NCBI GenBank assembly: GCA_002099365.1
Contig: MSED01000006.1
Coordinates: forward strand, 434,001 to 498,000
Source of the DNA: Phialophora verrucosa
Taxonomy: Eukaryota > Ascomycota > Eurotiomycetes > Chaetothyriales > Herpotrichiellaceae
Direction of reading: 5' to 3'
Length of the DNA: 64,000 nucleotides
Shown here: positions 33,594 through 44,157 of the stretch, piece by piece
How the letters are laid out: every line of letters starts with the position of its first letter
Numbering within the stretch: position 1 is the first letter of the stretch
The notes under the pieces: generated by a model
Databases searched by the model: none
What the model was told of the DNA's origin: nothing
What the model saw: the letters and a program-made list of their open reading frames with translations, nothing else
Program-made: the position numbers and the translations under genes

Positions 33594-36152
33594 TTACTGA
33601 ATGACTGGCGCATCTACCCCGAACCAATTCCAGCCTTGATCTAGGTCGACGCCCGACTGGCCGAACGGGAAGCTTCCAAAAGGAAACCCGGATGAAGCGA
33701 GTCCACCGAGGCCCCCAGCCGCGATAGATGCGTTTAGATCATTCTGCTGGTTGGGCGTTCCTCCGGAAGGATTGTAAGGACTACCCTGGATCGGCTGAGG
33801 TGTGAGTCCACTCCCACTGGATGATATGCTTACGCCGCCTGCCGAAGGGAAATCGGTAGGCGGCTGTGGTGGGAAGGCCATGAAGCTGTCGAATGTGATG
33901 AAAGGGTCGTCTGAGATTGAGTCCGTGGCGTCCTGCCATTGATCGAGGCCTGGGGCGACATAGTTGGTCGATTCGTACACAGGGGGACGACGACTCTGCG
34001 TATATTGTTGAGAATGAGAGGAATGGTGGTCGAGGGTTGTTGAGAGAGGGGAAGGCTGCGTACTGTTTGATGAGACTGACGGTGGTGTAGGGAGTCCTGT
34101 GGTGGTCATGATGCCGCCGGTTTTAGCGGTCGTGGTGATAGTCGTACCACCCGAGGTGCGCTGCACGTAAGTCCCGGGCTTGATGGGCACAAAATGCTTC
34201 CCGGTACCGATGGAAATGGTGCCAAAATACGGGATTGATACTTGACACGTTTCGCCTCGACATTCGGCAGCTTTGCCTTCATCGGTCCCTTCACGCACCC
34301 GAGCTAGCATTTCCATGGCTTGGGCGCTTTGCGCGGCCACCACGCCGCCTGGCTCTTTGGCAGCATCTTTCAGGAGGGCGATAGTTTTGTCGATGAGGTC
34401 CGAGTCTTTCTGATCTTGGTCGAGGTCGGTCTGCTGGGCGTTGCTCCCACGGTGGCGTTGGGAGTAGCCGCATATGTTTAGTAACAGGAGCATAGCGCCG
34501 GTGAACGCCTGGAAGTCAATCAACTTGCAGATGAACGGTCCAAGGGACTGATTTGTCCGAAGAGCCTCGTAGACACGGATCATTTCTCTGGCGGCATCAA
34601 GTGCTGCGCTATGAGAATATTGGTATCTCTTATCTGTCGACGACCGAAGCATAAAAGGCATATGCAGCAGCAGTTTGGCTTGGTGATGGTAGAAATGCGC
34701 CGATAGTCGATCGAAATGGTCCTCAGCTCGAGCCCCGGGAATGAGTTCAAGGTTCCACCAGGATGGATCTTGAGCATTGTGCAGCTCTTCCAGTTCCTGG
34801 TCCATTCGTAGCGTCGCGGAGTAGCCCATCGGCACGACACTCTGGTTGCGGTCAATCATTTTAGTTATGATGGGAACCATCTTGCCGACATAGTACTCTC
34901 CCTCGTTAACGGAGGCGGGTGGAGGTCCAGCGACCGAAAGGTACGGCGTTACAAAGCTCTCGCTGACCGAGTATGGCAGGCCCAGGAGAAGCGATAGATA
35001 CCGGTCACCGACTACAAGATGGCACCAGATGTTGACCGAACGTTGGTAATCCAGAGAGGTCTTGTCTGTTTGTGCCGCCAACCTGTGGATACCCAGCAAT
35101 TGAGCAAATGCGAGTGCTCGATGGAACAATAGCCAGGCGCGACGTGGTCGGCCCATATTGATGTGATACTTGGCCTCCAGCATCATGCATTCAATACCGT
35201 CCAAAGTCGCGGCGATTTCATCATCCGAAGTGATCAGCTTGTCAACGGTCGCAATATACCGCTCCATCAGATCTGCCGGTTCCTCCTTGATGTGTAGCCT
35301 CGACCAGTCGAAGTGGTTGGGTAGTTGGTGAATGCTGATGGCTATGCATAGCATAATCTTGGCTAATTCCGCCGGTTTCTCTGACCGCAGAGAATGTGAG
35401 ACTGATTCTTTGATGGTTTCGCACCGACTATCTGTAATTTCAGGAAACATCTTCTTCCAGATGGCCCACCATTCGTGCGACTGCTCTAGGATAACCTCCA
35501 AGTCACTCGGGGACGGGAGCAACTTATTCAGGGCGGCTAAGAGGGATTTTGTCTTGTTGTATTGCGCCCGTGAGACAACGGGTTGGCTCTCTTTTCGTTC
35601 AATCACGGCATTGTCAAACAAAGTCAGCGCCGGCGCATCGTCACGGAGACCGCCCGGTAGGAGGATGGACCCTTCGATACTGACATCTCCCTGTCGCAAC
35701 GAGCTCTTGAGGCTTTTCAGAACTTCGGCCGCCTGAGCGTCAACGTGGCTCTTGTCTGACTCTGTTCCAGAGGGCACGCCGTCACCGTTCGCATCAGTGG
35801 TGGCACCAGTGCCTTTCTCGGGCAGCCGATACAAGACCTGTTTAACCAGATCTTCGAGTTGGGAGACTCGTTCCCTCAGGCTGTACGATGATTGATCAGA
35901 GGCAGCCTGAGTGTATGTCTGAATATCACCGTGCTCTTGGTCAATGCAGGTTGAGCCTCGGGCGTAGCACTCGTTGCATATGGCCGGTCTCCCAGGCTCA
36001 AACGTGCACTTGATCTTCCTCCGCCGGCATTCTAAGCAACTCTTTGTTCCCTTCCGCATCTTCTTCCTCGGGGGGCCTTGGTCATGGCTAAAGAGGGAGC
36101 CCGATGTGTCGGGGTTGAACGGAGACGTGGAGCTGCTTCCAGCGCGAGACAT
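33594..36152 (-). CDS. Zn2Cys6 fungal-type transcription factor
   Basis: Single exon, 852 residues. The binuclear zinc cluster spans residues ~39-69: CLECRRRKIKC then TFEPGRPAIC, NEC, YARGSTC, giving CX2CX6CX9CX2CX6C. A basic patch (RKKMRKG) precedes it and a heptad-like linker (LRERVSQLEDLVKQVLY) follows, as expected for a dimeric DNA-binding factor. The middle region (~230-560) matches the fungal-specific regulatory domain (RRAWLLFHRALAFAQLLGIH). The C-terminal ~200 residues are Ser/Thr/Pro/Gly-rich and may be an activation domain. Its 5' end faces the DHA2 transporter gene across 1.7 kb, an arrangement often seen when a regulator controls its neighbour; that link is inference. Confidence 0.95.
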   Translation of the reverse strand: MSRAGSSSTSPFNPDTSGSLFSHDQGPPRKKMRKGTKSCLECRRRKIKCTFEPGRPAICNECYARGSTCIDQEHGDIQTYTQAASDQSSYSLRERVSQLEDLVKQVLYRLPEKGTGATTDANGDGVPSGTESDKSHVDAQAAEVLKSLKSSLRQGDVSIEGSILLPGGLRDDAPALTLFDNAVIERKESQPVVSRAQYNKTKSLLAALNKLLPSPSDLEVILEQSHEWWAIWKKMFPEITDSRCETIKESVSHSLRSEKPAELAKIMLCIAISIHQLPNHFDWSRLHIKEEPADLMERYIATVDKLITSDDEIAATLDGIECMMLEAKYHINMGRPRRAWLLFHRALAFAQLLGIHRLAAQTDKTSLDYQRSVNIWCHLVVGDRYLSLLLGLPYSVSESFVTPYLSVAGPPPASVNEGEYYVGKMVPIITKMIDRNQSVVPMGYSATLRMDQELEELHNAQDPSWWNLELIPGARAEDHFDRLSAHFYHHQAKLLLHMPFMLRSSTDKRYQYSHSAALDAAREMIRVYEALRTNQSLGPFICKLIDFQAFTGAMLLLLNICGYSQRHRGSNAQQTDLDQDQKDSDLIDKTIALLKDAAKEPGGVVAAQSAQAMEMLARVREGTDEGKAAECRGETCQVSIPYFGTISIGTGKHFVPIKPGTYVQRTSGGTTITTTAKTGGIMTTTGLPTPPSVSSNSTQPSPLSTTLDHHSSHSQQYTQSRRPPVYESTNYVAPGLDQWQDATDSISDDPFITFDSFMAFPPQPPTDFPSAGGVSISSSGSGLTPQPIQGSPYNPSGGTPNQQNDLNASIAAGGLGGLASSGFPFGSFPFGQSGVDLDQGWNWFGVDAPVIQ

Positions 36153-37863
36153 GGCGCTGCGTCAAGGAGCGATATAGTGATTCCTAGGGAGCAGTGCGGA
36201 TAGGCAGCAGGTAGTGGACAGGCAAGACTGCGCGGAATGTTGAACTGGCTCTCTCTGCTTACGAGTACTCGGGTATGGGATCCGCGAGGGAGCCCCCAGG
36301 CGCAGACTGCTGACACGGCCACGGGGGGTAAGTTTGGGGGGGTATGCTACCGCCGAAGAGCGTCGAATGCTTTCACGCCGTACATATGGCGCTCACCGAT
36401 TGAGTCATTGCGGTTCTGTGGACGTTCAATTTCACAGGTGATCTACTCGACGACCGTAGAGAACAATCATCAGAATTCTGGAGCAGGAAGCCGCAGCCAC
36501 CGAGCGCAATTGTTCAGGCGTCCATGGAGAGTGAAGCAGTGCTGTCTGACGGGAATTCTCACCAAGATCTGCACGATTTGGTGCTCTGACTCGCGTCTGA
36601 CAAAATCACTATTCCGATAACTTAGTCAGCACTTGCCCGTGACTCACGTGAGCCACACTTTTCAAGACTCAAGACTGGCACAAAGAGAAATCTTGGTGAG
36701 CCAGCTTAGAAATCCCCGTCGCAGTAGCTCGAGGCTCTCGAATTTCGTCCGTCTGTCGCACCATTTCTTCGGCCGAAGCGGGATCAGGAACAGGCAGGCG
36801 GCGGCAAAAACAACATCTCCACCACCAATCTCCCTGGAATGGCGATAAACACTGTGACTCTTGCATGCAGGAAAATTTCGTCCTTTTTTCAGGACACGGC
36901 ACGATCATGACGCAACTCTCAATGGCTCACGCTCGTATCTCCGGGCCTCCCCTGTAAGGCCAGAGGCTTCCTCTTCTATCGCCGTTCGGATGTCCATGAG
37001 CCATGCTTTCCGACGTATTCGTGATAGCCTAATAGGCGAAGCATGACTTGGCTCTGGCCAGCCTCGCATAGCGTGGCGTCACGATCCAGGTTGGTTCGAG
37101 ATGGGCCTCCACTTGGCTTGCTCTCCTTGCGCTGGCGGTTGCACCTTTCTTCAGCACAGATACGGCGTAATTGACCCGACCTTCCCGCGATTGCAACCCT
37201 ACGAATGAAAAGCTAGATCTCGCTGCCTGCTGCTGCCTGATCTCCGCAAGTTTGCCAGAAACAGCGGGTTCTCACGCCCTTTGGTTGCTCCGGAAGACGG
37301 ATTACTGCTCCATCCGAACCCTTCTTGACCTCTCAAGGCTTCCAGAACCGTTCAGCCTCGTCTCGGATCCACGTGGTGGCCTCTCCGTGCCAAACGCGCT
37401 CAACAAACGCGGTCCACCGGTCTCAATGCGATATCGAGATTCGCTATGATTCATCCACCCCCTTTCGATGAACCCACAGGGTTGTGTTGTTTGTCTCTTT
37501 CCGCATGTCGTTATGGCAGCATGCTTTGTTCAGCAATTCGAGGATACGATACGGACGAATTCGTTCTTGTCCGTGTCTTTGAATGCGCTTCAGCAGCTGG
37601 CTATCGTTATTGCCAGTGTTTCTCCGGGATTGACGTTATTTTCATTCCGAACCGTGATGTTAAGGTAGATACTTATATCTCCATGTCGCTCTAGCCTTTG
37701 CTTTCGTTGCCAGAATTGGGACAAGTCCATCGCTCTTTCTTCCACTGTTCCGCGTGCTTTGACCTTTGTCATTTCGCCCCGAGTGATTTGGACGACCTTC
37801 TACCCAGGACTCGAAGAACACTGTTCTGGGCCAATTGTCCCATTGCGCCTCACATTCAACACC
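36153..37863. other. Divergent promoter region Zn2Cys6 factor / DHA2 transporter
   Basis: 1.7 kb with no supported gene. It should carry both promoters. A run of small open frames has no motif. Zn2Cys6 target sites (paired CGG) cannot be assigned by eye. Confidence 0.55.
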
Positions 37864-39736
37864 ATGGCAACCGCTCTATCGTCCAATCCTTCCGCCTCGA
37901 CCTCTAGTTCTGATCTCTCGAAACCGCCTCGTCCGGAGAATGAATATGAGAAGCAGCAATCCGGAGTCGATGTCGCAGCACAACCGCGATCGGGCTCACA
38001 TCAACCGGTCCACAACGAGAAAGATATCCTGGACAAAGAGCAAGATGTCCATATCGACGGCCCCGACCTTGGTCGAGAAATATCTCGAATCGACACTTCC
38101 GACTACCCCAGCGCTTTTCCTCTTGCCATGATTGTCGTTGCCCTAGCATGTAGCATTTTCCTTGTGGCACTGGACATGACCATTGTCGCAACCGCCATTC
38201 CTCGGATTACAGATCAGTTTCACTCGCTAGATCAAGTGGGCTGGTATGGCTCTGGGTTCTTCTTGACTATTGGCTCCTTCCAGGCGACGTGAGTAACACC
38301 CACCACCTCGACCGGATCGGATGCTGACCACGAAGCAGATGGGGAAAGCTGTACAAGTACTTCCCACTCAAAGTCTCGTTCTTGACCAGCATCTTTATCT
38401 TCGAGTTGGGGAGTCTGATCTGTGCGGTTGCGAACAACTCCACCACATTGATCGTCGGCCGCGCCATTGCGGGCATGGGCGGAGCGGGCATCGCCTCCGG
38501 CTCATACACCATCATCGCCTTCTCGGCTCCTCCAGCACGACGTCCCGCGTTTACCGGAGTCATGGGCGCGACCTTTGGCGTTGCCTCTGTTATTGGACCC
38601 CTTCTGGGAGGTATGCAAGCCTGTTCATGCCCTGGATACATGATGTCGATGCTGACAACAACACAGGTGTATTTACCGATCATCTTTCCTGGCGATGGTG
38701 CTTCTACATCAACCTCCCCATCGGCGGGGTTGCTGGAGTGATCATCTTCCTATTCTTCCGTACGCCAAAGGCGGCCAAGCCTCAGGTGGCCTCGATGAGA
38801 GAAAAGCTCCTCCAGATGGACTTCCCCGGCACTTTTACCCTCATGGCTGCCATCGTCTGCTACCTGTTGGCAATGCAATGGGGTGGTGCCACAAAAGCCT
38901 GGTCCGACGGCAGCGTCATCGCAGTCCTTGTCCTCTTTGGTGTCCTTATTTTTGTCTTCATCGGCATTGAATACATCTCTGGAGACCGCGCGCTCCTCCA
39001 ACCCAGGCTGCTTAAGGACCGAACCATTGGCGCCATGTCGGCATACATTTTCACCGTGGCTGGTGCATTCTTCATCCTGCTGTACTACCTGCCCATCTAC
39101 TTCCAGGCCACCAAGAATATCTCGGCATCCAAATCGGGCATTGACAATCTGCCGCTTGTCCTCGGCGCCAGCATCTTCACAGTCGCTAGTGGCGGACTGT
39201 TGACAGTATGGGGACAATATGTCCCTCTGATGGCGCTCGGCTCGATACTGGCGTCCGTCGGTGCAGGGCTCATTTACACCCTTGAGATCGAATCCGGTTC
39301 CGACAAATGGATCGGCTATCAGGCCCTGGTCGGCATCGGCCTGGGCCTCATCTTCCAAATCCCCGTCATCGTCGGCCAAGCGATCGTCAAACCATCCGAC
39401 CTCAGCTCCGTCTCCGCCATCATCCTGTTCTTCCAAACCATTGGCGGCGCCGTCTTCATCAGTGCCGCCCAAGCCGGCTTCACAAACAAGCTGCTCCATG
39501 AACTCCCGAGCAGAGCCCCCACAGTGGACGCTGGCCAAGTCCTCGCCACCGGTGCCACGGACCTGAGAAGGGTGTTCGCGCCCGCTCAAATCCCCGGCAT
39601 CTTGGACGCGTACATGGAAGGTCTGAGGGTGCCGTTTATCATCGCCATCGCCTGTGCGTGTATCACCTTCCTCATCGCCTTTGCGCCCAGATGGGAGAGC
39701 ATCAAGGGGAAGGTCAAGTTAGACGCGGGTGCTTAA
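37864..39736 (+). CDS. MFS transporter, DHA2 (14-helix drug:H+ antiporter) type
   Basis: Proton-driven exporter, the family that includes fungal toxin and drug efflux pumps. Exons 37864-38288, 38339-38610 and 38667-39736 give 588 residues with continuous phase. An 85-residue hydrophilic N-terminus precedes TM1 (MIVVALACSIFLVALDMTIV), which ends in the DHA2 motif LDMTIVATAIP. Then WYGSGFFLTIGSFQAT, GRAIAGMGGAGIASG (motif C-like) and the LSWRWCFYINLPIGG motif that marks 14-TM antiporters. The C-terminal half is in one exon. No break. The substrate is unknown; no polyketide or peptide synthase genes lie in the window. Confidence 0.95.
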
Positions 39737-40353
39737 GTGCAGCAAATGCAGCAAATTCGGCTCATGTGCCAATTTTTCGCGTATGATTGCGTGTGATTCT
39801 CGTTTGGAATGATCGTATGTTTGGCATTTCAAAGCGAGCATCGACGGATTTCGGCACCGTGGGATGGAGCGTTTGTTTTCAATTTCGCACACAGCATGGC
39901 CGACGGAGAAGAGGAAGAAGCTTGGGCATTTGCACGACTTTACTCTTTCTCATCTTACGTGTGTACTGTGCTGTCCGGAGTAGACACAGGAAGGATCCTG
40001 CATGGGTTGATCCCTACGGTAATGATGATTGAGCGATGTGTTTAAATCAATGCCTCTCTCATCTCCTATTAGAAGATCTGTTGGTATCTCATATCCAATA
40101 TCTGATATCTAATTCCGATCCTCTGATCCGCCGTCCAACATTTTGTTGAACAGTGGGGTAGTTGATAAGTTTTATGTTCTGTCCCCTTGTACCAATGCTC
40201 TGTCATGTCAAGTAAGGTACAGCACAGGACAGAACAGTAAAGTAAAGTAATAGAATCCAGTATAAGATAATATAATGTATACAGTCTTGTGTCGTGTAGA
40301 GTACAGTAGATTCTAGTAGAGTACAACTCATCCTACCCTTCTTTTCCGGGCTT

Positions 40354-40458
40354 TGTCCTGTTCTATAGTGTCCTGTTCTATAGTGTCCTGTTCTATAGTG
40401 TCCTGTTCTATAGTGTCCTGTTCTATAGTGTCCTGTTCTATAGTGTCCTGTTCTATAG
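40354..40458. repeat. Minisatellite, 7 perfect copies of a 15-bp unit
   Basis: Unit TGTCCTGTTCTATAG, tandem starts at 40354, 40369, 40384, 40399, 40414, 40429 and 40444. All seven copies are identical. From 40459 to about 40535 there are imperfect TGTCCTGTCCTATCCTGTGA-like variants. The lack of divergence suggests recent expansion. Confidence 0.97.
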
Positions 40459-40906
40459 TGTCCTGTCCTATCCTGTGATGTTCGTGTCCTGTCCTATCCT
40501 GTGATGTCCTGTGTTGTTCGTGTCCTGTGATTTCCTGTCCGCTGATAATTCCCGCGTACCCATGCCAACGCCGAACCCATGCTATGCTATGCTATTCTAT
40601 TCTATTCCATCCCACGCCATGCTCTCTGTTTAGTAGTCATATTATACAGTAATCTCGAATCTCGGCTCAAGTCCGTTCGTCAGTCTGTCAGTCTGTCTGT
40701 CCAATGGTGTGCTGTTTGTCCATCCTCCTTCTCCTGTGTGTCATTATATTGCTGTGCTGTCATGTGCTGTCGGTCTTTCTCCTTCTCTTCTCTCATGCCA
40801 TCATGGCGTGCGGGGCGGCACTGGGTATCTTTTGTCGCTGCCTGCGCTTCTGGCGGTTGTCTTGAGTTGACGGCTCTCAACTTGAGCGGGTTCACCTGGT
40901 CCTGCT

Positions 40907-40974
40907 CGGATTGCTGTTGCTGTTCTTGGTGTTGGTGTTGTTGGTGTTGTTGCTGCTGCTGCTGCTCAGGTTTC
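40907..40974. repeat. TTG/CTG-rich microsatellite
   Basis: Imperfect trinucleotide run (CTG, TTG, GTT units) ending in CTGCTGCTGCTGCTC. On the minus strand it reads as a Gln/His-rich frame (40680-40988), which I do not call a gene. Confidence 0.75.
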
Positions 40975-41065
40975 TGCCCCTGCATCATCGCTTGATGTGC
41001 TGTTGCATTGAAGGCGTGGAGGGAGGATGGTGAAAGTGAGTCTGGCTCGATGAGTCAAACTCAAC

Positions 41066-42549
41066 TCACCATCGCCAACCGCCACCCAGGCGACCCCACC
41101 ATCCGCCGTTGTTGCCGTTGCCGTTGTTGCCGTTGCCGCCGTTGTTGTTGTCGCCACCGCTGGGATTTCCGTCACTGCCGCCGCCTTGCCAGTTAGGAGC
41201 GTCCCATCCTGCACCGTTGTTCCCGGAGTCAGTACTCCAGGGACCTGAAGATGGCGGCCAGGTGGGTGTTTCCGAAGGAGCCGTGGTGATCGCTAAGGAT
41301 TCAGTCGCAGACAGAGTTGTGCAGGGTTCCGTGACGGTGGTAAATGTCGGGGGTAAGTATGTCTGTGTCAGCGTAGAAATGGGGCTTGAGCCAGGATACG
41401 TGAATGTGAATGTCAAACCCTCGGTTGCTGTCTCGGTCGCTGTGCCCTCGGCCGAAGAGGTGATAGTGACGAACGTAGTTAATGTGGTGGCGGTTGGCGC
41501 CGCGGTTTGAGTGGCCGTGATAACCGTTGTGATCGTGGTCTTTGTTGGTGCTGCGCCATTGTCGCTGTACACTTTGAGACTGTTGATGAGCCAGTACGTA
41601 TCCTGAAACGCAGACGGGTTGTTCTGCACAAAGCCCTGGCAAGTGGAGGCCTGTGCTGAGCACGTCGAGTCCGTCGACCAGACCGATCCGGCCCAGTCAC
41701 CGCAGAAGGTAACGTCAAAGACCAGCTTCTGGTCCTTGACGTGCTCGTCGATGTCGCAGTTGCCGGCGAAGTGACCTTGAGGAAGACCCCAGTTTGACGG
41801 GTCAGGGGTGCCGCTTGCAATGTCGGATGGGATGCTGTCTCTGGGGAAGAACCAGATGCTAATGGCCTCGCTAGTCCATTCGGTCGCGTACACGCCACCT
41901 CCGTTGGCATTGAAGCCGCTGCCGTAGGTGAAGGTGTCTTGGCTCTTGATCGCACAGCCGGCATTGGTACCTTGGTCGGGCGCACTGACGTCGCAGTCGT
42001 CGGTCTCCAAGCTGCCCGAGAATGCTCCGGTGTTGGTGATGGAACATCCAGCGTTGGTGTGCATAGCCATGGTATTTGCGGACTGGCCGTTGACGCCTTC
42101 GATGATGTCGATTTCTCCGTCGTTGGGCCAGTTGGGCCCCAGCATCCAAAACGCCGGCCACGTCCCGCAGGCACCACCAGGCATGTGCGCGAGATCGAGT
42201 ATAATCAGGCCGTGGTTGTAGGTCTTTTTCGTGCTGAGGCGGACGCTGTCTCGGCCGCGACCGCTGGCGACATTTGTAGCGTCGACGCCCATGTAGACGG
42301 CGCCGTTGTCTGTTTTGTACAGGCCGGAGCTTGTGGCTTGGTCGTAGGACACGTAGTTGACGTAGCCATTGGTGGGGTCATTGCCCTAGACGATGTTAGT
42401 GTGGACAACACGGCGGTCGAAGATGCAATACATACTGTGAAGAAGTCAAACATGTCTGCAAAGGCGTCCGAGGTGTAGTCATCCTCCAGGAGATACGAAG
42501 CTGAAGCAGTAACTGCCAAAACGGCGAGGTTGATCAGAGAGGTGCGCAT
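41066..42549 (-). CDS. Secreted GH16 endo-1,3(4)-beta-glucanase
   Basis: Glycoside hydrolase cleaving beta-1,3 or mixed-linkage glucans of cell walls. Exons 42549-42436 and 42385-41066 with a 50-bp intron give 477 residues. Residues 1-18 (MRTSLINLAVLAVTASAS) are a signal peptide. The GH16 catalytic motif is DGEIDIIEGVN (nucleophile and acid/base Glu present), preceded by GTWPAFWMLGPNWPN. Cys-rich loops and VTFCGDWAGSVW are typical of this subgroup. After ~290 comes a Thr/Ser-rich, probably O-glycosylated linker (ITTVITATQTAAPTATT), ending in an Asn/Gly-repeat tail (NNGGNGNNGNGNNGG) and WWGRLGGGWRW. No GPI-type hydrophobic end is seen. A TATA-like box lies about 100 bp upstream. Confidence 0.94.
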
Positions 42550-44157
42550 CTCGGCAGGTCAGTCTTGGTCGCCGGAAAGACGTTAGGGGAGTCCAATGCT
42601 GGAGGATCGGCGTGTCGAAAGCCATGGCGTATGTGACAACAGTCCTTATATAAATCGTCGCCCCCATGTTTGCGAACAGAAAAAGAAGCGAGGTTGGTGA
42701 AGAAAATGGATGAAGCGCAGGCGCGCCTCAATTAATTGAACGTGCTGGGTGAAGCGTAGTCCATGCTCGCCCGGCGCCCTAACCGGGGTATGCCAGGGTC
42801 AGCTCGAGACCGAGGACCATCAGTCGCCGTCCGTTGGTATAGAAGTGGAGAAACGTGCTGCACAGCAACCGGTCCATTGGTGTGTTGACGCTGGGTGAGA
42901 AGACTAGTCGTGTCGCCAATGGAGGCTGGAAGTCCCTTGAGGCGTACACCATCAGATAGGCGAGAGGTCGGGGGATCGACGCTAGAGCAACGAGACGAAC
43001 AAGAACACGCAATCTGCTGGCGCTAGCGATAGCTCGATGGCATACGAACGTATGGGAGACGGGCATGCAATGTCTGGAGGGGCATAGAGTCCCGCTTGAA
43101 CCGGGGCAGCGTGTCTCAGATGGACTGACTAACAGCGGGCGCCGAGCAGGTGTTTGTTGTCGTGGGTCGCGGTCGACCCGATGCTCTCACATACTATTGA
43201 GACCGACGAGCTGAAGATGCCCCAGCTTGAGAGCACGGGTCAGGAGACCGACAAGCTGAAGGCGAAGGTGACTCACCTTCCAGAGCACCAGCCATCCACT
43301 GACGAGGTGATGACAGACGCCTCGTCTCTTGGAGCACCTCGACGCAAAGACGATGGAGTACTATCCAAAGGAGGGACCTCCGCCGTACGCAGGAATGAGA
43401 CGCGTGGCATCGGCGTGGGTAGAGTACGCAACACCAGACCAGACCACAGCAGCACCAGCATCTAATTTACAGTGCCGCGACCGTGGGCGCGTCGTGGGGG
43501 CCACTGAGCGTGTCGGACGGTGGACTGTGGACAGGTGGATGACTGTTGCCGGTGGTGTTGTTGTGGTCGTCGAGTCGAGGCACAATAGTTTGGAATCTTC
43601 GGGCGTGAATAGAGTTCGAAGGGAGATTGCGTACTAACTGTAAAGAGCAACACCAGCCAGGGCAAGACACCCAAGTGATAAGCCACCCTTCTTATTCCTC
43701 GAGGTGAGCAGATCGCGGGGCGTCTCGAGCTGTGTGGCATGTGGCAGGACAGCCATGCAATGCAATGCGATGCAATACATGGTGGATTCCATTCCAACAA
43801 CGTACGTACACAAGCAAACATACTTTTATGATGACATTGTTTTCTTTTCATCAAAACTCTGGACTGGTTGGTTACTGTAACCTAGAAATACATACATCCA
43901 TGCCAGAAGGAAGTCTTCTTTCTTCTCTCTTCTTGGGGCCGTTTGTCTGCTTTTTGTTCGCCTGTCAACTAACTACATACATACATACCACAGTATCTGC
44001 CATGTGGGTCTCTCTCTCCCATAAGTTCAATCCCGTCCCAGCTTTTAATATGTCCAACGAAGGCGATGGCGAGGGTAAGGGCTTGTACCGTCATACGCAT
44101 GGGTGATGGTAGCGAGGTTCCCGATTCTGCGTTCCCGAATGCAAGGCAAGGCTTCTT
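42550..44157. other. Intergenic, possible small relic, ACAT repeat
   Basis: 1.6 kb. At 43180-43480 (+) two frames give protein-like, charged stretches (QLESTGQETDKLKAKVTHL; KTMEYYPKEGPPPYAGMRR) that do not join in one frame; possibly a relic. A TACA-type microsatellite sits at about 43974-43988. Otherwise nothing recognised. Confidence 0.45.
42645..42654 (-). promoter_or_regulatory. TATA-like box of the GH16 gene
   Basis: Minus-strand TTTATATAAG about 100 bp before the GH16 ATG, in the right place for a TATA element of an inducible secreted-enzyme gene. Confidence 0.5.

Larger units (their letters stand above)
39737..41065. other. Convergent intergenic region rich in simple repeats
   Basis: 1.3 kb between two 3' ends. 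It contains short AGTAAAGTAAAGTA-like runs (40230-40250), the 15-bp minisatellite (40354-40458) with a decayed continuation to about 40535, CTATT/GCTAT runs (40577-40610), GTCT runs (40680-40700) and a TTG/CTG-rich microsatellite (about 40907-40974). No supported gene. Confidence 0.7.

Noticed and set aside
38750..39589. 279-codon frame on the minus strand
   Set aside because: Antisense shadow of the DHA2 transporter; no motif, and the plus frame encodes recognisable transmembrane helices.
40354..40458. CRISPR-like regular repeat
   Set aside because: Direct tandem units without spacers in a fungal genome; a minisatellite.
40680..40988. Gln/His-rich minus-strand frame of 102 codons
   Set aside because: Produced by the CTG/TTG microsatellite; no conserved part and no room for its own promoter after the GH16 stop.
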